64,000 nucleotides of DNA. Origin: Alligator mississippiensis. Lineage: Eukaryota > Chordata > Crocodylia > Alligatoridae. The notes under the pieces are model-generated. The model did not search any database, was not told the DNA's origin, and saw nothing but the letters and a program-made list of their open reading frames with translations. Where the stretch lies: positions 89,365,261 to 89,429,260 of the forward strand of contig NC_081829.1 of NCBI RefSeq assembly GCF_030867095.1, written 5' to 3'. The position numbers and the translations under genes are program-made. This document shows positions 24,071 through 37,146 of this stretch, in pieces (the first letter of the stretch is position 1; each line of letters opens with the position of its first letter).

Positions 24071-25721
24071 TTGTAAAAGTTCTCCTGGGTAGAAATGAAA
24101 GTTCGTATTTCATAGGATTTCACAGAGGAGTCAATAGATGGAAAACTCCTCTGGGCAGTCTGTTCATAGCTGGTATGGAGTTTCTCACCTCTTGTGATGC
24201 AAATTACCTTGAAACAAAATATATAAAGTTCAAGGAAACACAACACATTTGGCAAAAATTGTCAAAATAGACAAAAGATATTGTCATTAGTCCTGTAGAC
24301 ATTATAATTAAATGTATGCCTCTTATTCAGATTGAGCATCTTAACAGTGCATGTAATACTTCACTGTCAGTTATTTCTACACCCAAATTAATCTCACCAT
24401 ACCTGAGTTCAGGTTTTTAGCTAGAGCTAAAACAGTGTGCAGGGTTGTGAAAGAAAAGAGACACATTACCAGGAATGGTGAACAGACAGCACAATTGCAG
24501 ATGAAAGGACAGTTTGATCAATGTAACATCAGGACCCTCAAAAAGGAGAGAGGGTCATTAACACATGTAAAACAGAGAGAGATCAGCAGGAATCAGGGAG
24601 AGGATAAAGAGCCATGAATTCAATTGACTCCCACACAGTTGCCTGAAAGGCCTCTGCCCCTCCCAGGCAGTTGGTTTTAACATTTAGGTGGAGAAGGGAT
24701 CAAAGCGGGGTGCAACTGGATCTACCCCTGGGCATATCACAAGGCCTATGCACCAGTTAAATCCCATTTAAGCCCTCAAAATAGGGCTTAAGTGCTGTGA
24801 CAGGGTGTTGGTCTTCATTGAATTTTAATCTGAAAAGCCACATGGCAACAACAGGGATCATCTCTGCTTACTACATAACTGACCATTCATTTCATATATA
24901 GGAAAAGGACCTTGTTACGGTCATGGGATAAAAAGCTTTAGCTTGCACCAAAAAGTTTGGAGCAGGTAACTGTGTAATATCCCCTTGTTCGGGATAAATG
25001 TCAAAAGCAGCTAAATCCCTTTAAAATATGTAGCTGAAACAATAGGAGCCACGACTCGGGCAGGGGCCACATGCAAGGCCACTCAGGAATCGGAGTGGTG
25101 TAAGCAGAGTAGGACTGTGGGCTGCACACAATCTCAGGAGGCTGGATATGGTTCAAGTAGAGCTGGGTGTGTAGGGAGAAGCAGCAGCAAAAATACCACA
25201 GGTGCATAGAGGGCAGGCAGCAAGAAAGCCCCAAAAAACCCCAGAGAAACACTTCTTGTGTAAAGCTCAGAGGAAGTCAAGGGAGAGTACTTTGTGGTAA
25301 CGTGCTGCCTGAAAAATGGCTGGGAATCATAAGTAAAGAAATTGTCTATGGCTGCTTGATTCCTACAGTGTCCAAGGAACAGGACTTCTAGGTATAAACA
25401 CTGTAATAAAGAACTGTGTCAAAAAACTACTAATTTCCATGTACTAGAAACTTCCTACAAGGTGCTGAACATTGGCTATTTGAGTCAAAAAGGATCCCAG
25501 TGATTTGTTATTATTTAACTTGTATGGTGGTGGCATGCAGGAGCCCCAGGCATGAGCCAGGACCATACGAAATCTCTGTACAAACCCAGAACACAAAGAT
25601 GGTCCCTGTTTCAAAGGGCTCCTATACACATGCAGTGAGGCTGCTCTGACGCACTGTAATTACAATGTGTCGGAACAGACTCAATTAATCAGGTGGTAAT
25701 TATCACGCTCCGCCAGATTCC

Positions 25722-25856
25722 AGCGTCACTTGTATCAGCGTCCCCATGCTGAAAAATGGCACTGGGGGCGCTTTAACTAAAGCTTGTTGAATGAGCTTTA
25801 ATTAAAGCGCCCCTTCCACTATGTTTCAGCGTGGGGACGCCAATACATGTGATGCT
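25722..25856. mobile_element. long palindromic MITE-like element
   Basis: Two 63-nt arms (25722-25784 and 25794-25856) are inverted copies at about 79% identity around a 9-bp centre. The innermost GGGGCGCTTTAACTAAAGCT / AGCTTTAATTAAAGCGCCCC differs at one position. Outside it, further AATTA-centred palindromes (TGTAATTACA, 25656-25665) and a C-run with CA repeat (25902-25923) suggest that the whole element spans about 25640-25940. Confidence 0.65.
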
Positions 25857-26069
25857 CCAGGCACTTTAGAGCTGCTGCAAGAGTGCTTTTAATTAGAGCA
25901 CCCCCCCCCCCCCACACACACACTCCCAGAGCATGTGTAGAAACACCCAACGAGCTGACAGTATCACCTTCCCAAAAGCAGTTGCTATCTATGCCCAAGA
26001 ATGGGTTGGTTTCTTTGCAAAGGGGATGGGAATTCCTTACTATTATTATTAACATGAGTCTGTAAATTT

Positions 26070-26650
26070 AGAGTATGGCCCCCAACATATCTGCTGACCC
26101 AGGGAGCTGGTAGGTGAGGCTAGGCTGGGTAGAGGGAGTCACCCGACTCAGGAGGAAGGCTGGGTTTAGGGCAAGTATAAGCCCACCCCAGCAGGAGGAC
26201 TGCAGCTCTGAAGCACCAACACAGAGAGGACACCAAAGCAGTCTGGAGCTTTGGGGAGGAGCTCGGGGGAGGAGGAGGTCCCTAGGGACCCAGGTAAGGG
26301 TCTGGAGCCCAGATTGAGGGGCTGAGCATGTGGGACCGGAGAGGGTCCAGGAACCGCAGAGGAGGGGATAAGTGAAAGAGAACATCAATGAGGATGCCAT
26401 CTGCAAGACATGAGTAATGGTGCAGGGGAGGAACGGACTCCTGCAATTATCCTATAAGGCACCACTGGCACCTGGTGCTCACTTAAGAGCAATTAGGGAA
26501 GCCCTGGGGCAACTTCCCTCGTAAAAGTAATAAACATCAAAGTGTGGTGAGCAACTGAAGGGGTGATTGCCCAGGAAGCAAGGGCTGCAGGGACTTCAGG
26601 GGCTTCACAGCCACCCCTGGAAGGACAGACACCCTGCCACACTAACAACC
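26070..26650 (+). mobile_element. possible solo LTR-like segment
   Basis: A GC-richer block with a TATAAGG-type box (26450-26456), AATAAA (26530-26535) about 75 bp further on, and an end near CACCCTGCCACA. That order resembles a retroviral-type LTR, but the boundaries and a duplication are not visible. If so, it is a solo remnant without internal genes. Confidence 0.25.
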
Positions 26651-29600
26651 TGAAGAGAGGCAGCGTCAGGGTAAAGGGAACAATAAGTAACCCTTTTTAC
26701 TGAAGTCAGTGCAACTCATGGTAATAATGCACAATAGAATTGAGTCCATAATAGAGACTTGATTGTGGACAGGACAACGGGGCCTTGCCTATGAACTTAT
26801 AGAGAGCATGCCATGCCTAAGCAGGCATGCAGAAGAAAGCATGGAGGGATTGTGCAAGAAGTTGAGATGTATGCATTCTGTTTGGGAGCTCTAGGAAGGA
26901 GGAGCAGACCAGGCGTCATCATTTCAGCATCTTGCAGCACCAGAAATGTTTCCTTCTCTGTTACCTTCCGGCCTCTCCACACAGTATAAGAGCGTACATT
27001 GATGCTGATGAAGAGGAGCAGTGGTATTCGTGCGCAACAGGTGGATTCAAGTCAAGGGAGCCTTCATGAAAAATAAGCATCATGCTCAAGGACTTTTCCA
27101 GCAGTACTTGAACATGCAATGAAGAAAGAACATTGGCAGGCTGCCTAGGGAATATTGCTGCCATTTCATATCATTTCCAGTGAACTGCTCATAAAATCTG
27201 CGGGTGGTAGCAGTTCTTGTGCTACCTCTTATGTGTTCTTCAAGAGGATATGCTAAATATAGATGGGGGTATATGCTGCTGGGCTAGGATTTCCTGGCCA
27301 TTATAACCATAGCTTCACTTAGATTGTTCTCACAGGAAAGAGCCTAAAGATTTCACACTGTTCATCTCCCACTGAGCCTCAGAAATAGGGAGAATATACC
27401 GTTGTTCTGAGTCAACATGGAGATCAGAGGAATCCTCAGCCATGGACCAATGCAGTCCATCCTGGAAGTTGCCGGTTTCCAGAAGACCCTGGAGGAAACC
27501 AAATATCAGCCACAAGACAGTATTATTTAGTAGAGCACCCTCACCAGCTGCTGACTGATAGGCAGACCCAAAAGCAGGCCCTCCTTCCTAGGACATTACC
27601 CTGCAGTAAGTTGGCTTACTGATGAACGACATCATAGGAAGTATGAAGGCAGATGTTTGAAAAGCCTTTGGCACAAAAGCCATTCTGCTCCCACCCGACA
27701 CCAGCTCCAGCAATGTACACTGCCTGCACATCCAGTAGGGAGATCTGCTGATATAGCATGCAGCTGTGAAAGCAGGGCTTTCTCTAGTGGTGAAAACCCG
27801 CTAACATCTTGGAGAAAGCCAACCTACCTTCATTGCAGGAGGAAAGAAAGAGGCACTGGTTAGTTGGCAGTCTTGAATGTGTTACTGGGCTCTGTGGGAT
27901 TGGCTGCCTTCCAGTGGGGCATGAATAGTCTAGGGCTAGGATCTAAGGAACTGGTTTCCCCTTGGGATGGCTGAGATGCATCCCAAAGATTGAGTGCTTC
28001 TGTTTTGGACACAAGAGTTAGACTAGTTGCAGTTATTCCTTCCACATTAACCATGGCTGAGCAACGGGGGTAGAAACCCAGTCCTTAAGCAGCGGGACCT
28101 TTGTGGGTCCATTCAGAGTGCAAGGCAGGAGGACAAGCTCGTCACAAAAGGGTTGCCCTGGAGAAGCACTTCAAGAGATGTGAAGCAGAATTTCCCGGGT
28201 GACTGTGGTAGAGGCAGATACAAAATAGCTTTCATTCCAACACTGTTCACACTTCTAAACAACACTTTTTTGAGTTTTATTTAAAATTGGCCTTTTTCAG
28301 GGGGAAAAAATAGCCTCTGTTCCAAAAAAAAGGGAATGAAAATAATCCCAAAACAAAGCAGAAGGTTTCATTTGGCATCAAGTGAAACATTCTGGCTTGG
28401 CACAAAGCAAATGGGCAAACGTTTCACTGAAAAGCCTGAACACTTTTCTGTTTCACCCCAACCTGAGCTTTATTTCCCCGCCCCCCACTGAAAAAAGTAA
28501 TTACTTGCTCCTAAACAGCAGCATAACACATGCCCATCTTCCTTTACAAATGTATTGCCAAAGACAAAAAGACTATCTATGTACAAAATGTAAAACCCTT
28601 AAATCCAAGGCTTTATTTTCTGTGCCCCTGGGCAGATATGCCAGAAAAGAGAGATGGGCCTGGAGCCTGTCCCCCACCACACCTACAGAAAATACCCTCA
28701 GCTGAAGCTTGGACAACCGGGATAGTTGCTCCAGGCTGAAGTCAACCCACCCCACAGGCAAATCTGTTTAACCCGAGCAATCTCTCTTCCCTGAGATGAA
28801 GATGTGACCCTCATCACCAACGAATCTTGCCCCCGTTCATTCTCCAAGACAAAAAAACTTGAATTTGACACAAAACATTGAGTTTAAGCATCTGACATTC
28901 AACACACCTAGGACGTGGAAATATTAACCATTCAAATGCCCGCTTGCTGTGAAAATCCCCATCTCCTCAAAAGAAGAACATTTCCTTCCAACCCCCCTCT
29001 TCTAAACATTAATGTATAATAATGTCTGTTGTATCCTAAGTCATCTCCATTTGATATTATAGTTCTATGACCATTGCTTTTAGGTGAATTATTGATGTCT
29101 TTTATTGACTTACAGAAACTGCAGAGTAGCATATTACTAGGGTGTGCTTTATAATAATGTCCTAGGGAACATGTCTCCAGAACTGAATGAGGGGCATGTG
29201 CCACCGCTATGCTTAATGGGCTTGCAGTTAATTCTCGATGCATCCTTCTGCAAATATGTCTGACCTATATAGCACACAAGGAAACGACCTACCTAGGTTA
29301 CAAATCTCTTGTCTAATACCTGGTGGGGCACTGGTAGCTCTGTGGGATCAAAGAGGGCCGAATCTTATGGCTTCCTACGAAGCCATTATGAGCCTAATGC
29401 CTTTTATCTCTGTCAAGAGTGGAAAGAAGTAGAAATCCATCCCAGGCTTCCATATGTTCCCATGACAGCACACAAAAAGCATCTCTACATTAGGTCTTTG
29501 TGCCATATATCGGGAGCATGTAACTATATACGTGCCGTATATCGGGAGCTGGGGCTAGATTCCCAAATCCAGCCCCAGCAGCTGTGAGTGGGACTCCCTG

Positions 29601-32600
29601 GAGCTGTAGAAACTGGAGTGGGAGTAGAATTTGGCCCAGAGCTCAGGGGGCCTAAATTCTTTGCTTCTGATTACTTTGTAAATTATTGAGAAACAGAGTA
29701 TTTTACAATCAGCTTCATACAACCAGTGAAAGGTTTGAACTAAAGAAAGAGTTAATTGGTGGGGGCATCCTGAAACCATCAGCTTCATGTATAATTAAAA
29801 TCAATCTTAAAAATGTACAGAAGGGCATACATTATCATGCCAGTAGGAATCATCCTTGCTGAAGTTACTTTACTGCAGCACACAAACACTTTATCCTTTG
29901 GTATCATCAGATGTTTATACTAATGAAAGTGATTAGCTCAGCAAGCCACTCCATTAGAGAGCTATTTCGCCCACCTGAAAGTACCATCATTATTTTTGTT
30001 CATTAATTTGGGATTGAGAGGTTATTTGAGGCACATCGCTAACAGCCGAAATATGTGTTTTATTCATATTAAACACTGACCTGGGTGCCACACAATGGTC
30101 AATTTGTAGCAGAATTTGGTCAGATTCTGCTCTCATTTAAACCTGGACAGTGTAGGTTAATGGGAGAAAAGCACAGGATTTGCACTTGCTCTCAGAAGAC
30201 CTAGTGGGAATATTGACTTACCACTCCAACAGCCTTCCTGTCCTCCTTTGTCTTCTCTCTCATGTGGGTTATCCCAGTAAAAAAATGTGCTTTTCTCCGC
30301 TACATTATAGGGAGAAACCCTCTGCCCAAAATAGAAATACATACACATATGCTTACCCTTTGTTAAAAGTCAGACACTCTGAGCTTAGGAAATGGCAACA
30401 TGAAAGCTGCCTTTATTCAGATCCCTTATGCATGTGCATTGTTGTGCAGTCTTTAATTAGATGACCGCATCTTTTTTTTCTACAAGCCCTCTGCTTCATC
30501 CAGTGCTTGGAATGGATCATGTTCACGTAATCAGATGGCTCCTTAAACTTGCTTTCTCCTTGAGGTTCATTTTTCCCAAATTCAACGTGAGGCAGCCACT
30601 TGGCATAGAACATTTTATCCTGAACCCTTGGCAAAGGTATAAGCAAGTAAAAACAGAATTTTATAATGCAAAGTGTCAAGGAACCTTGATAACAGATATG
30701 GGGAACTGTGGCTGGAAGAGGAGGGGTGCTCCCAAGATAATCCTAGCCTCTAACTAAGCATGCTTGTTAAACTGTCCTTGGAATTGTTTCCATGGTATAC
30801 TGGATTTTAATGGGACCAAAAAACAAACAAAAAAAGTTGCCCCCAACTCAAGACCCAAGTAGCTGGTTGTAGGCAGTTGGGAGATGATTTGCATGAATTG
30901 ACCATGTCTCCATGAATCTCCACAACTCCGTTATTATAGGATTGATTCATCTGCAGTTTCTAGTCTTCGGGGCCTTTTCACATGTGCAGCATTCCCGGCT
31001 TGGGGAGATGCAGCTGTTTTTCACTGGATTAGACTCCTCTGCACTTTAGTCACATCCAATTACAGGAGGGCAGATCTCAGGTCTCTTGGTTAGATTTTCA
31101 AGCTGAGCTCTTTTGCCCAAAGTGTCCCGAGCGTCCCAAAGTGTCACAGTGGGAGCTGCTGGGGCAGAACTCTGTTGACCGGAAAAAATCGCCTGTAGTT
31201 AGCTCCCAACATAAGGGCTTCACTCTTTTAAAAATCAACTCCCTATCGTGGGTTATGAGCCTTTGAATATCTGGCTGTGCGCCTGCCAGGACAAAGGTAA
31301 AAGCTCAAAGCTGAAGTAAATAATTTAAGATTGCCACAAGAGGGAGCTCAAGGCACATGTCTGTCCAAACATGGGTTATAAATCATGACTTGGGGTTCTC
31401 CCTCCCCATGGGTAGCAGGAAGTTTGTTTGGTGGATGGTTTCTGGGCCACTTAGAGACAGAGATTTCACCTTCTGGAAATATCCAGGCAAAAATCAGCAT
31501 AATGCAATATATGAATTTAATATGAACTAAGCATCCGAAACCTTGGTGAAATGAGCCCGAGCTACAGCAGTAGAAATTACTGTAGTCCCACTGACCTCAG
31601 TGATGTACTGCCGTGGGCTTCTGGAACGCTGTTTCAGACGCACACACACTTACTTTACATTAATCGTAATTACTTCTACTCTATTAATGGCCTGACAATG
31701 CCAGTAGGAGTCAGCGGCCTGTTAACATTGTGTATGGGATAGATTGGCAGAAGGGCTGTAACAGTTTCCTCTAGCTTAGAGTCTGACCCAATATGTTTGG
31801 GGCTTTCTGGTGCTGGTGGTGGGGGGCGTTGTTTGGGGGTCTGGTTTTTCCAGGGACATACCGGGAAGCATTTAGAGCAATACACAGCGTGAGATGTGCT
31901 GATGAGTGTTTTGGTTTATGGAAGGACACATAAAAACCTCACCCACTCCTTGCTGCAGTACCCACAGCTGGTACGGTCAATGTGACTGAGGACATGTGTG
32001 ACCATATTGGCATGTCACCAATGAAAGACCCTTTGGTCTGCTTTGTGGGTGTGTAGAGGGAAAAGAGGGCCACAGGGGAAATTTCCTTTTGTGACTGAGA
32101 TGACTGTAAATAATCATGTGCGGGCCTTCTAACCTTACTGCAGTCCTTCAGCAAGGATAAGTAACAGCAGTTTGAATGCGGGAAATGAGAACTCACGGTT
32201 ATCCTGCGTCTCCCTTAGATTTCATCAGGGTCTCACGCACTTGTAGAGTTCAGCAGGTATCTCATTTCTAGGTTAGGAGATGAAAAATGCAGAATAAGCC
32301 TATATCAAGAGGGTTACAGCTCGGGCCTGCCCCGCAGTGCCCAGACCAAGCAATTCTGGTATCTGGTTCAAGAAAACTGGGATGCTCTGGCCATTTCCCT
32401 CCAACCAACTCCCTGCTCAGTCGTGCAGATACAGATTTCATGATACATAACCAGGGTATGTAGCTCTGTTTGACTTCCCCAGCCCCCAGAAACAGCCACC
32501 TGTCTTTCACAGCAAATCTACCAGTTCTGCCACCAGCAGGACTTCTGGATCTGATAGGGAGAAGCGCTGCTCTCAAAGGGTTGATTATTTTGTTGATATT

Positions 32601-33337
32601 GTTGTATTTGGTTATACCAGGTCTGGCCTGAGTGTCCCAGTGATGTGAAATTTGGACTCAGCAGTAAGTTTTCTTAGCTCAGATTCACCCAGGCAGCACT
32701 AGCAAGCAGGATAATGCTCTTTAAGTGGATAGCAGAACCCTCCACTGAAAAAGTGGCTGGCCCAGGCTAGGAGTATCTTCCAAAGATGCAGTAGGATAGG
32801 CATTCACCGTATCCTGAGATCCGGAAATGGAGTAGTAAATCTATCGTGCTACAGGTCTTAAGCACCTGCTATTCACATACCCCTGAGTGACGTTCGTGCC
32901 CCAGGAGCCTGTTGCATGAGCACAACATGTTATTCCTGCAAGGACCTGGAACAACAACATACACATGCTCCTCAGACACAATGTCAGCAGGGAATTGTCT
33001 ACCTCCGGGCAATCTGATTGCACACGTCTTTTACGTAGCTCAGAGGTCCAGAGGCAAACTCCAGCCATGAGGGATAGTATATGTGGATTTCTGGCACTGC
33101 CCAAGGGATTTTGAGCTCCTAACACAATGAATGGGCTGCACTCATCCATACCACGTGTCTAATTAATTCTACCCTGACTAATTCAATGTACATGTAAGTT
33201 TTCATTTAATTAACAATCTCTCTGTCTAGCTTTTGATAACCCATCCTTCAGTCTAATCTTTGAGTATTTTATTTCGCTTCACAAATTTGCATGCCATCCT
33301 TAAGTATTTATTAGTCCAGTATAATTTAATGTTTTGG

Positions 33338-33530
33338 TAGCCGTGATGGTCCAGGAATTATGCAAGAGGCAAGGATCTTTGTGGGTGGTATCTTTTATTG
33401 GACCAGCTGCCTGGTTGGGATAAAGTTGGCTGGGGTGAAGAAAGCCTTGCATTCAAAAGCTTCTCTGACTTTATCTTACAGCTGGTCCAATAAAAGGTAT
33501 CGCCCACAAAGATTTTTGCCTCTCGCAATA
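33338..33530. mobile_element. fold-back element related to the TTTTATT(A/G)GACCA family
   Basis: TGGTAGCCGTGATGGTCCAG at the left end resembles the head of the family above. Two 44-nt arms (33366-33409 and 33479-33522) are inverted copies with 39/44 matches, separated by 69 bp. Both arms carry TTTTATTGGACCAGCTG. It could be two copies inserted in opposite directions or a single fold-back unit. Confidence 0.6.
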
Positions 33531-34984
33531 TAATTTCACAAATACAAGCTCGTCCGCACAGAGTTTAATACAAGCTACTCACAAAAGTAAGCAATGGAAA
33601 TAGCATACTCTGCAATGCAGTGTTATCCTAAGGGTCCAGCAATCCCGGCACCTGGCTGAAGCTATTGGACATGATACTCACCTTCCATTCAGGCTAAATG
33701 AGAGCTCTTTGTTAAACAATGGCAAAGCCCCATCAAAGAGCATGCAACAGAAAGGATAGCGATTGAGCCAAAAGTCGAAAGGGGCTCCTAGGCCTGTGAT
33801 GGGGAATGGATTTGATTTCAGCTGTGTTCCCATGTGTGCAAGAGGGACGCAGCAGGACCACTGCAGGACCACTGCAAAGACTCACCGAGAACGTAGCAAG
33901 GAAGCTTTACAGAGAATGTAGCAAGAAGTACTGGGCCCAGGACTTGGAGAAAACAAGCTGAGAGAGGTCTACAATAGAGGCTGGCTGGAAAGAGCCTTGG
34001 AACGGTGAGCAAAGACACTTGTGGCCTGCTGTTTGGAGTCACGCTGGATTCAGGGAAATTAGTCTTTATGCATGTTCGTGTAAATACAACTAATAAGTAC
34101 TCCGTCACCACATTTGCCTCCTAATGGAAAGAACCTGCACCATGCCGAAAACCAGCTAGCTGCTTGGGAAAGAATAGTTAGGAGCCTTTGCAGAATCCCA
34201 TGGGGGGAACCAGGCTTTCAGAGACCATGATGATGGACAGACATGCTGGACAGATGGTATCAACTGTATGGAAATAGAGAATAAGAGGCTGGGTATTTCT
34301 TTGTCTTGGGCATTCTGCTTTGCAGGCAGTATGACAAATCCAAGAGCCTGTTTCTCATATGCCTTTTTTTACTGAGATGTCTCTATCACAAAATCCTGCA
34401 ACTCTCCCTGAAAAAAAATCTGTCTCTCTTGTGAATCCTTCCAGAATAGGGCCATTTGTAATCCAGTCCAATGGAGGAAAGCCTATGAGAAATGGGAGGT
34501 AAATCGTAAACAGTTTATTTTCAGATTGTTGTAATATTTGGAGGTCATCTCTTTGAAAGGCCAGAGCAGGGGCCTACCATTACATTTTTCAAATGCTGTT
34601 CTAATGCCATTCTCAACTAAAAGAAAAAAAATCTACCTTTTTTTAGAGCCAGAAGGAAATATCAGAGACAGGAACCTGGTCTGGGAATTACTTTACCTTC
34701 TTGGTCTTATCCATTATTCCTGGGTCATGTCTTTTATATTCCTTATTTCTACTCAAACACTACTTCATTAACTAAAGAAAGAATCCAAAGGGTCAGTAAA
34801 CACCAGTGCCAGAGGTAGCTTTTTTTCTGCAGAAAACATTTATGTTAAAATTGGGTCTCTCTCCCATTTACAAAACCCATCCTGGTACATTCTCACTTAG
34901 CTGTTACTTAACTGTTCTTCTTGGAAATCAAAATACGAATCAGGCTCTCCTTTTGACCTCCTGAGATTGGATAACAAACCACAA

Positions 34985-35770
34985 TTATAATCATTCTCTT
35001 AAGTGCCTGTAACAGATCTGTTGTATTCTTGTAGGGCTCCAACTGTCTGTGGATATCCACAAAAACATCTCCACAGCACTCTCACAGTGCAGTTTCTGGC
35101 AACACATTAGCTTGCGTGTCTGCGTGCAACCCAAAATGAATAAACTTCCCTGTTTTGGGTTGTCAGTCCAATCATCTATTGCTGCAATGTTGCCCATTGC
35201 TTCCCTGAAGAATAGTTCCTGAGTTAGTACTATCATCTTTGTCCATGCCGTGCATACTATGCTGGCGCATGCAAACTCTTGCAAAGTGATGTAGTCCATT
35301 GCCTTTTCTTCCTTCCCATCTTTGCCTATAGGATTGGGCTTGCTTTGTCTTGGGCTGGTTGTCGCAGTGGGTGCAGTTCCCACTTAGTGGGCTCAAGTAT
35401 GGAGCTCCATATGCTTTTCTATGTCCACGTCTCCTTCTATATTTGAATTTTCTATGGTGCCAGGGATGGGAGACCTCTGTCTGTTCTCCAGAAGCTTCAG
35501 TTTGCACAGTTTAACTTTCTCTGCTTGGCAAAGTCCAAGGGTTAGTTCTGTGTCTTGCAAGAGTCTTTTCTGAGTGTTTTTTGTTCCAGATCTTAATTGC
35601 AATGCGATCAGTAGTAATTAGGGACTAAATTAACCCTGCAAATTTAGCTTCTAAACTTGGGATCAGTCACAAACTCTTGCATGGATTCACCTTCCTCTTT
35701 TACTGTATGTTTAAAAACACACCTCGTACATTTTTCCTTTTTATTTGGAATGCAGCACTGTCCTGACTTC
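34985..35770 (-). mobile_element. Ty3/Gypsy LTR-retrotransposon gag fossil
   Basis: Minus-strand reading shows gag-family phrases, such as EGESMQEFVTD near the left part of gag, a TELTL...CQAEKV stretch, and NCTHC...HHFARVC as in the zinc-knuckle region, running toward a protease-side segment. Broken, with several interruptions; no LTRs or full pol recognised. Probably old. Its right (5') limit is uncertain. Confidence 0.6.
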
Positions 35771-36484
35771 TTACGTACAGTTGGATAGTCAGCCTCCTTT
35801 CTCTCAGTCTAACTGAAAACCATTAAGGGTATCTAGTGCTTCAAAACTAGCTATTGTCAGAAAAAAAGCTCATTCGAACAGCTGCTCAAACAATGCAGTC
35901 AGTCAAGTAAAAGATACTACCAAACAAACCCTGCTTCTTATATATTCTCTGGGCCATCATAGCTATCGCAGCACTACACCCCTTCCTTTCCACTGGCACT
36001 CATTCCCTGCAGGTGCTGTTTACCCTACTGTTTTCCATATTGCCTGAGTTTCACCTCTGGTAGGTCTTTCAGCCACTCCTTTCCCCCCCGAGAGAGGGTC
36101 TTAAGCTCCTTTTCACACCTGGTACCACACCACATCCCGCGATCCCTCAGGGTTTCAGGTGCTGGAAAGAAATCAGTTTTATTCCGTGTTTGGTTCCAGC
36201 TGTTTGTGCATCACAAAAGCTTTAGGGTACCCCAAGCTGGCTTCCCATCTATCTGGGAAGCACATCGGTTATAAGCACATTCCCCACAGCACCAGGCTTC
36301 ACAAGCATTTTCCTGACTACACCCTTTCTTTTTTCTCCAACTCTTTCAGCGTAAAGGAGGAGGAAGGGTTGGAGTATGAATAAGGAAACAACAAAAGTAG
36401 AGAGAGGGCTGATGGCAGGCCAGTGAAAACTCTCATTCAGTCTTATATCTACCTTGCATTGAAGCTGATATTCAACCCCAGCCC

Positions 36485-36600
36485 AAAACAGGCAATAGCC
36501 TGCTGCTTAAGATGTTCACCTGAGCTATGAAAGATCAGGGTTCAAGTTTCTGCTTTGCCTAATGCAGCTCCCATAGCCAGATGAGTGCCCTGCTCTGCAG
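36485..36600 (+). mobile_element. tRNA-derived SINE head
   Basis: GCCTGCTGCTTAAGATGTTC, ACCTGAGCTATGAAAGATCA, GGGTTCAAGTTTCTGC has A-box-like and B-box-like (GGGTTCAAGT) parts in tRNA order, without a folded intact tRNA. Confidence 0.5.
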
Positions 36601-37146
36601 GGTTTGGACTTGTGGTGTGGGGCTTGCTGGCTCTGTTTTTGACTTGAAATATCATCACACTGGCAAGCAAATGCCTTTCCAGAATAAATTGTTCGTAGAA
36701 GCTGATGTGTACCCTCAAAAAGCTCTGGCTTAAATTTGGCTTTTTCTGACGAAAAGAGAACTCAGCAAAAAAAATCCCCAAACAGCACTAATATGAGCTT
36801 TTATGCCTTGTGGAAAGTGAAGCATCCTTACCTAACAGCTGAGGAGCTGTTTTGTCCCTACAGTAACAACATGCTCACCCTGTCCATTTTATGTGTATGG
36901 GGTGTTAAGAACGACCCAGATTATTCTCAGTCACCAGTGTGATCCGAGATTGGATAGCTCAAAGCAGGCTGATGATAGAGCACACTGCTTGAGTATTTAT
37001 TTAAAATTGCATTAGAAAATGATCACATTTCAAATAGCCTCACTAAGGTTTCAGACAGCCTAAGGTGCCCAACCCATATTGAAATTCAATGGGATTTATG
37101 TTGCTTTTTTACTTACAAATAGGTGTGTGTAGTCTGTAGACTGTAA

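Larger units (their letters stand above)
24071..33337. other. intergenic DNA
   Basis: Apart from the palindromic element (25722-25856) and possible LTR (26070-26650), I recognise no gene or named repeat. AAAATTTT-type low-complexity old repeat remnants occur at 28260-28480. Frames up to 112 codons show no domain. Confidence 0.5.
33531..37143. other. intergenic DNA
   Basis: Holds the Gypsy gag fossil (34985-35770) and a SINE head (36485-36600). The remainder has no gene; a small GGACCACTGCA duplication is at 33855-33876. Confidence 0.5.

Noticed and set aside
36485-36600. a tRNA gene
   Set aside because: Box-like motifs are present but there is no complete cloverleaf; it fits a SINE head.
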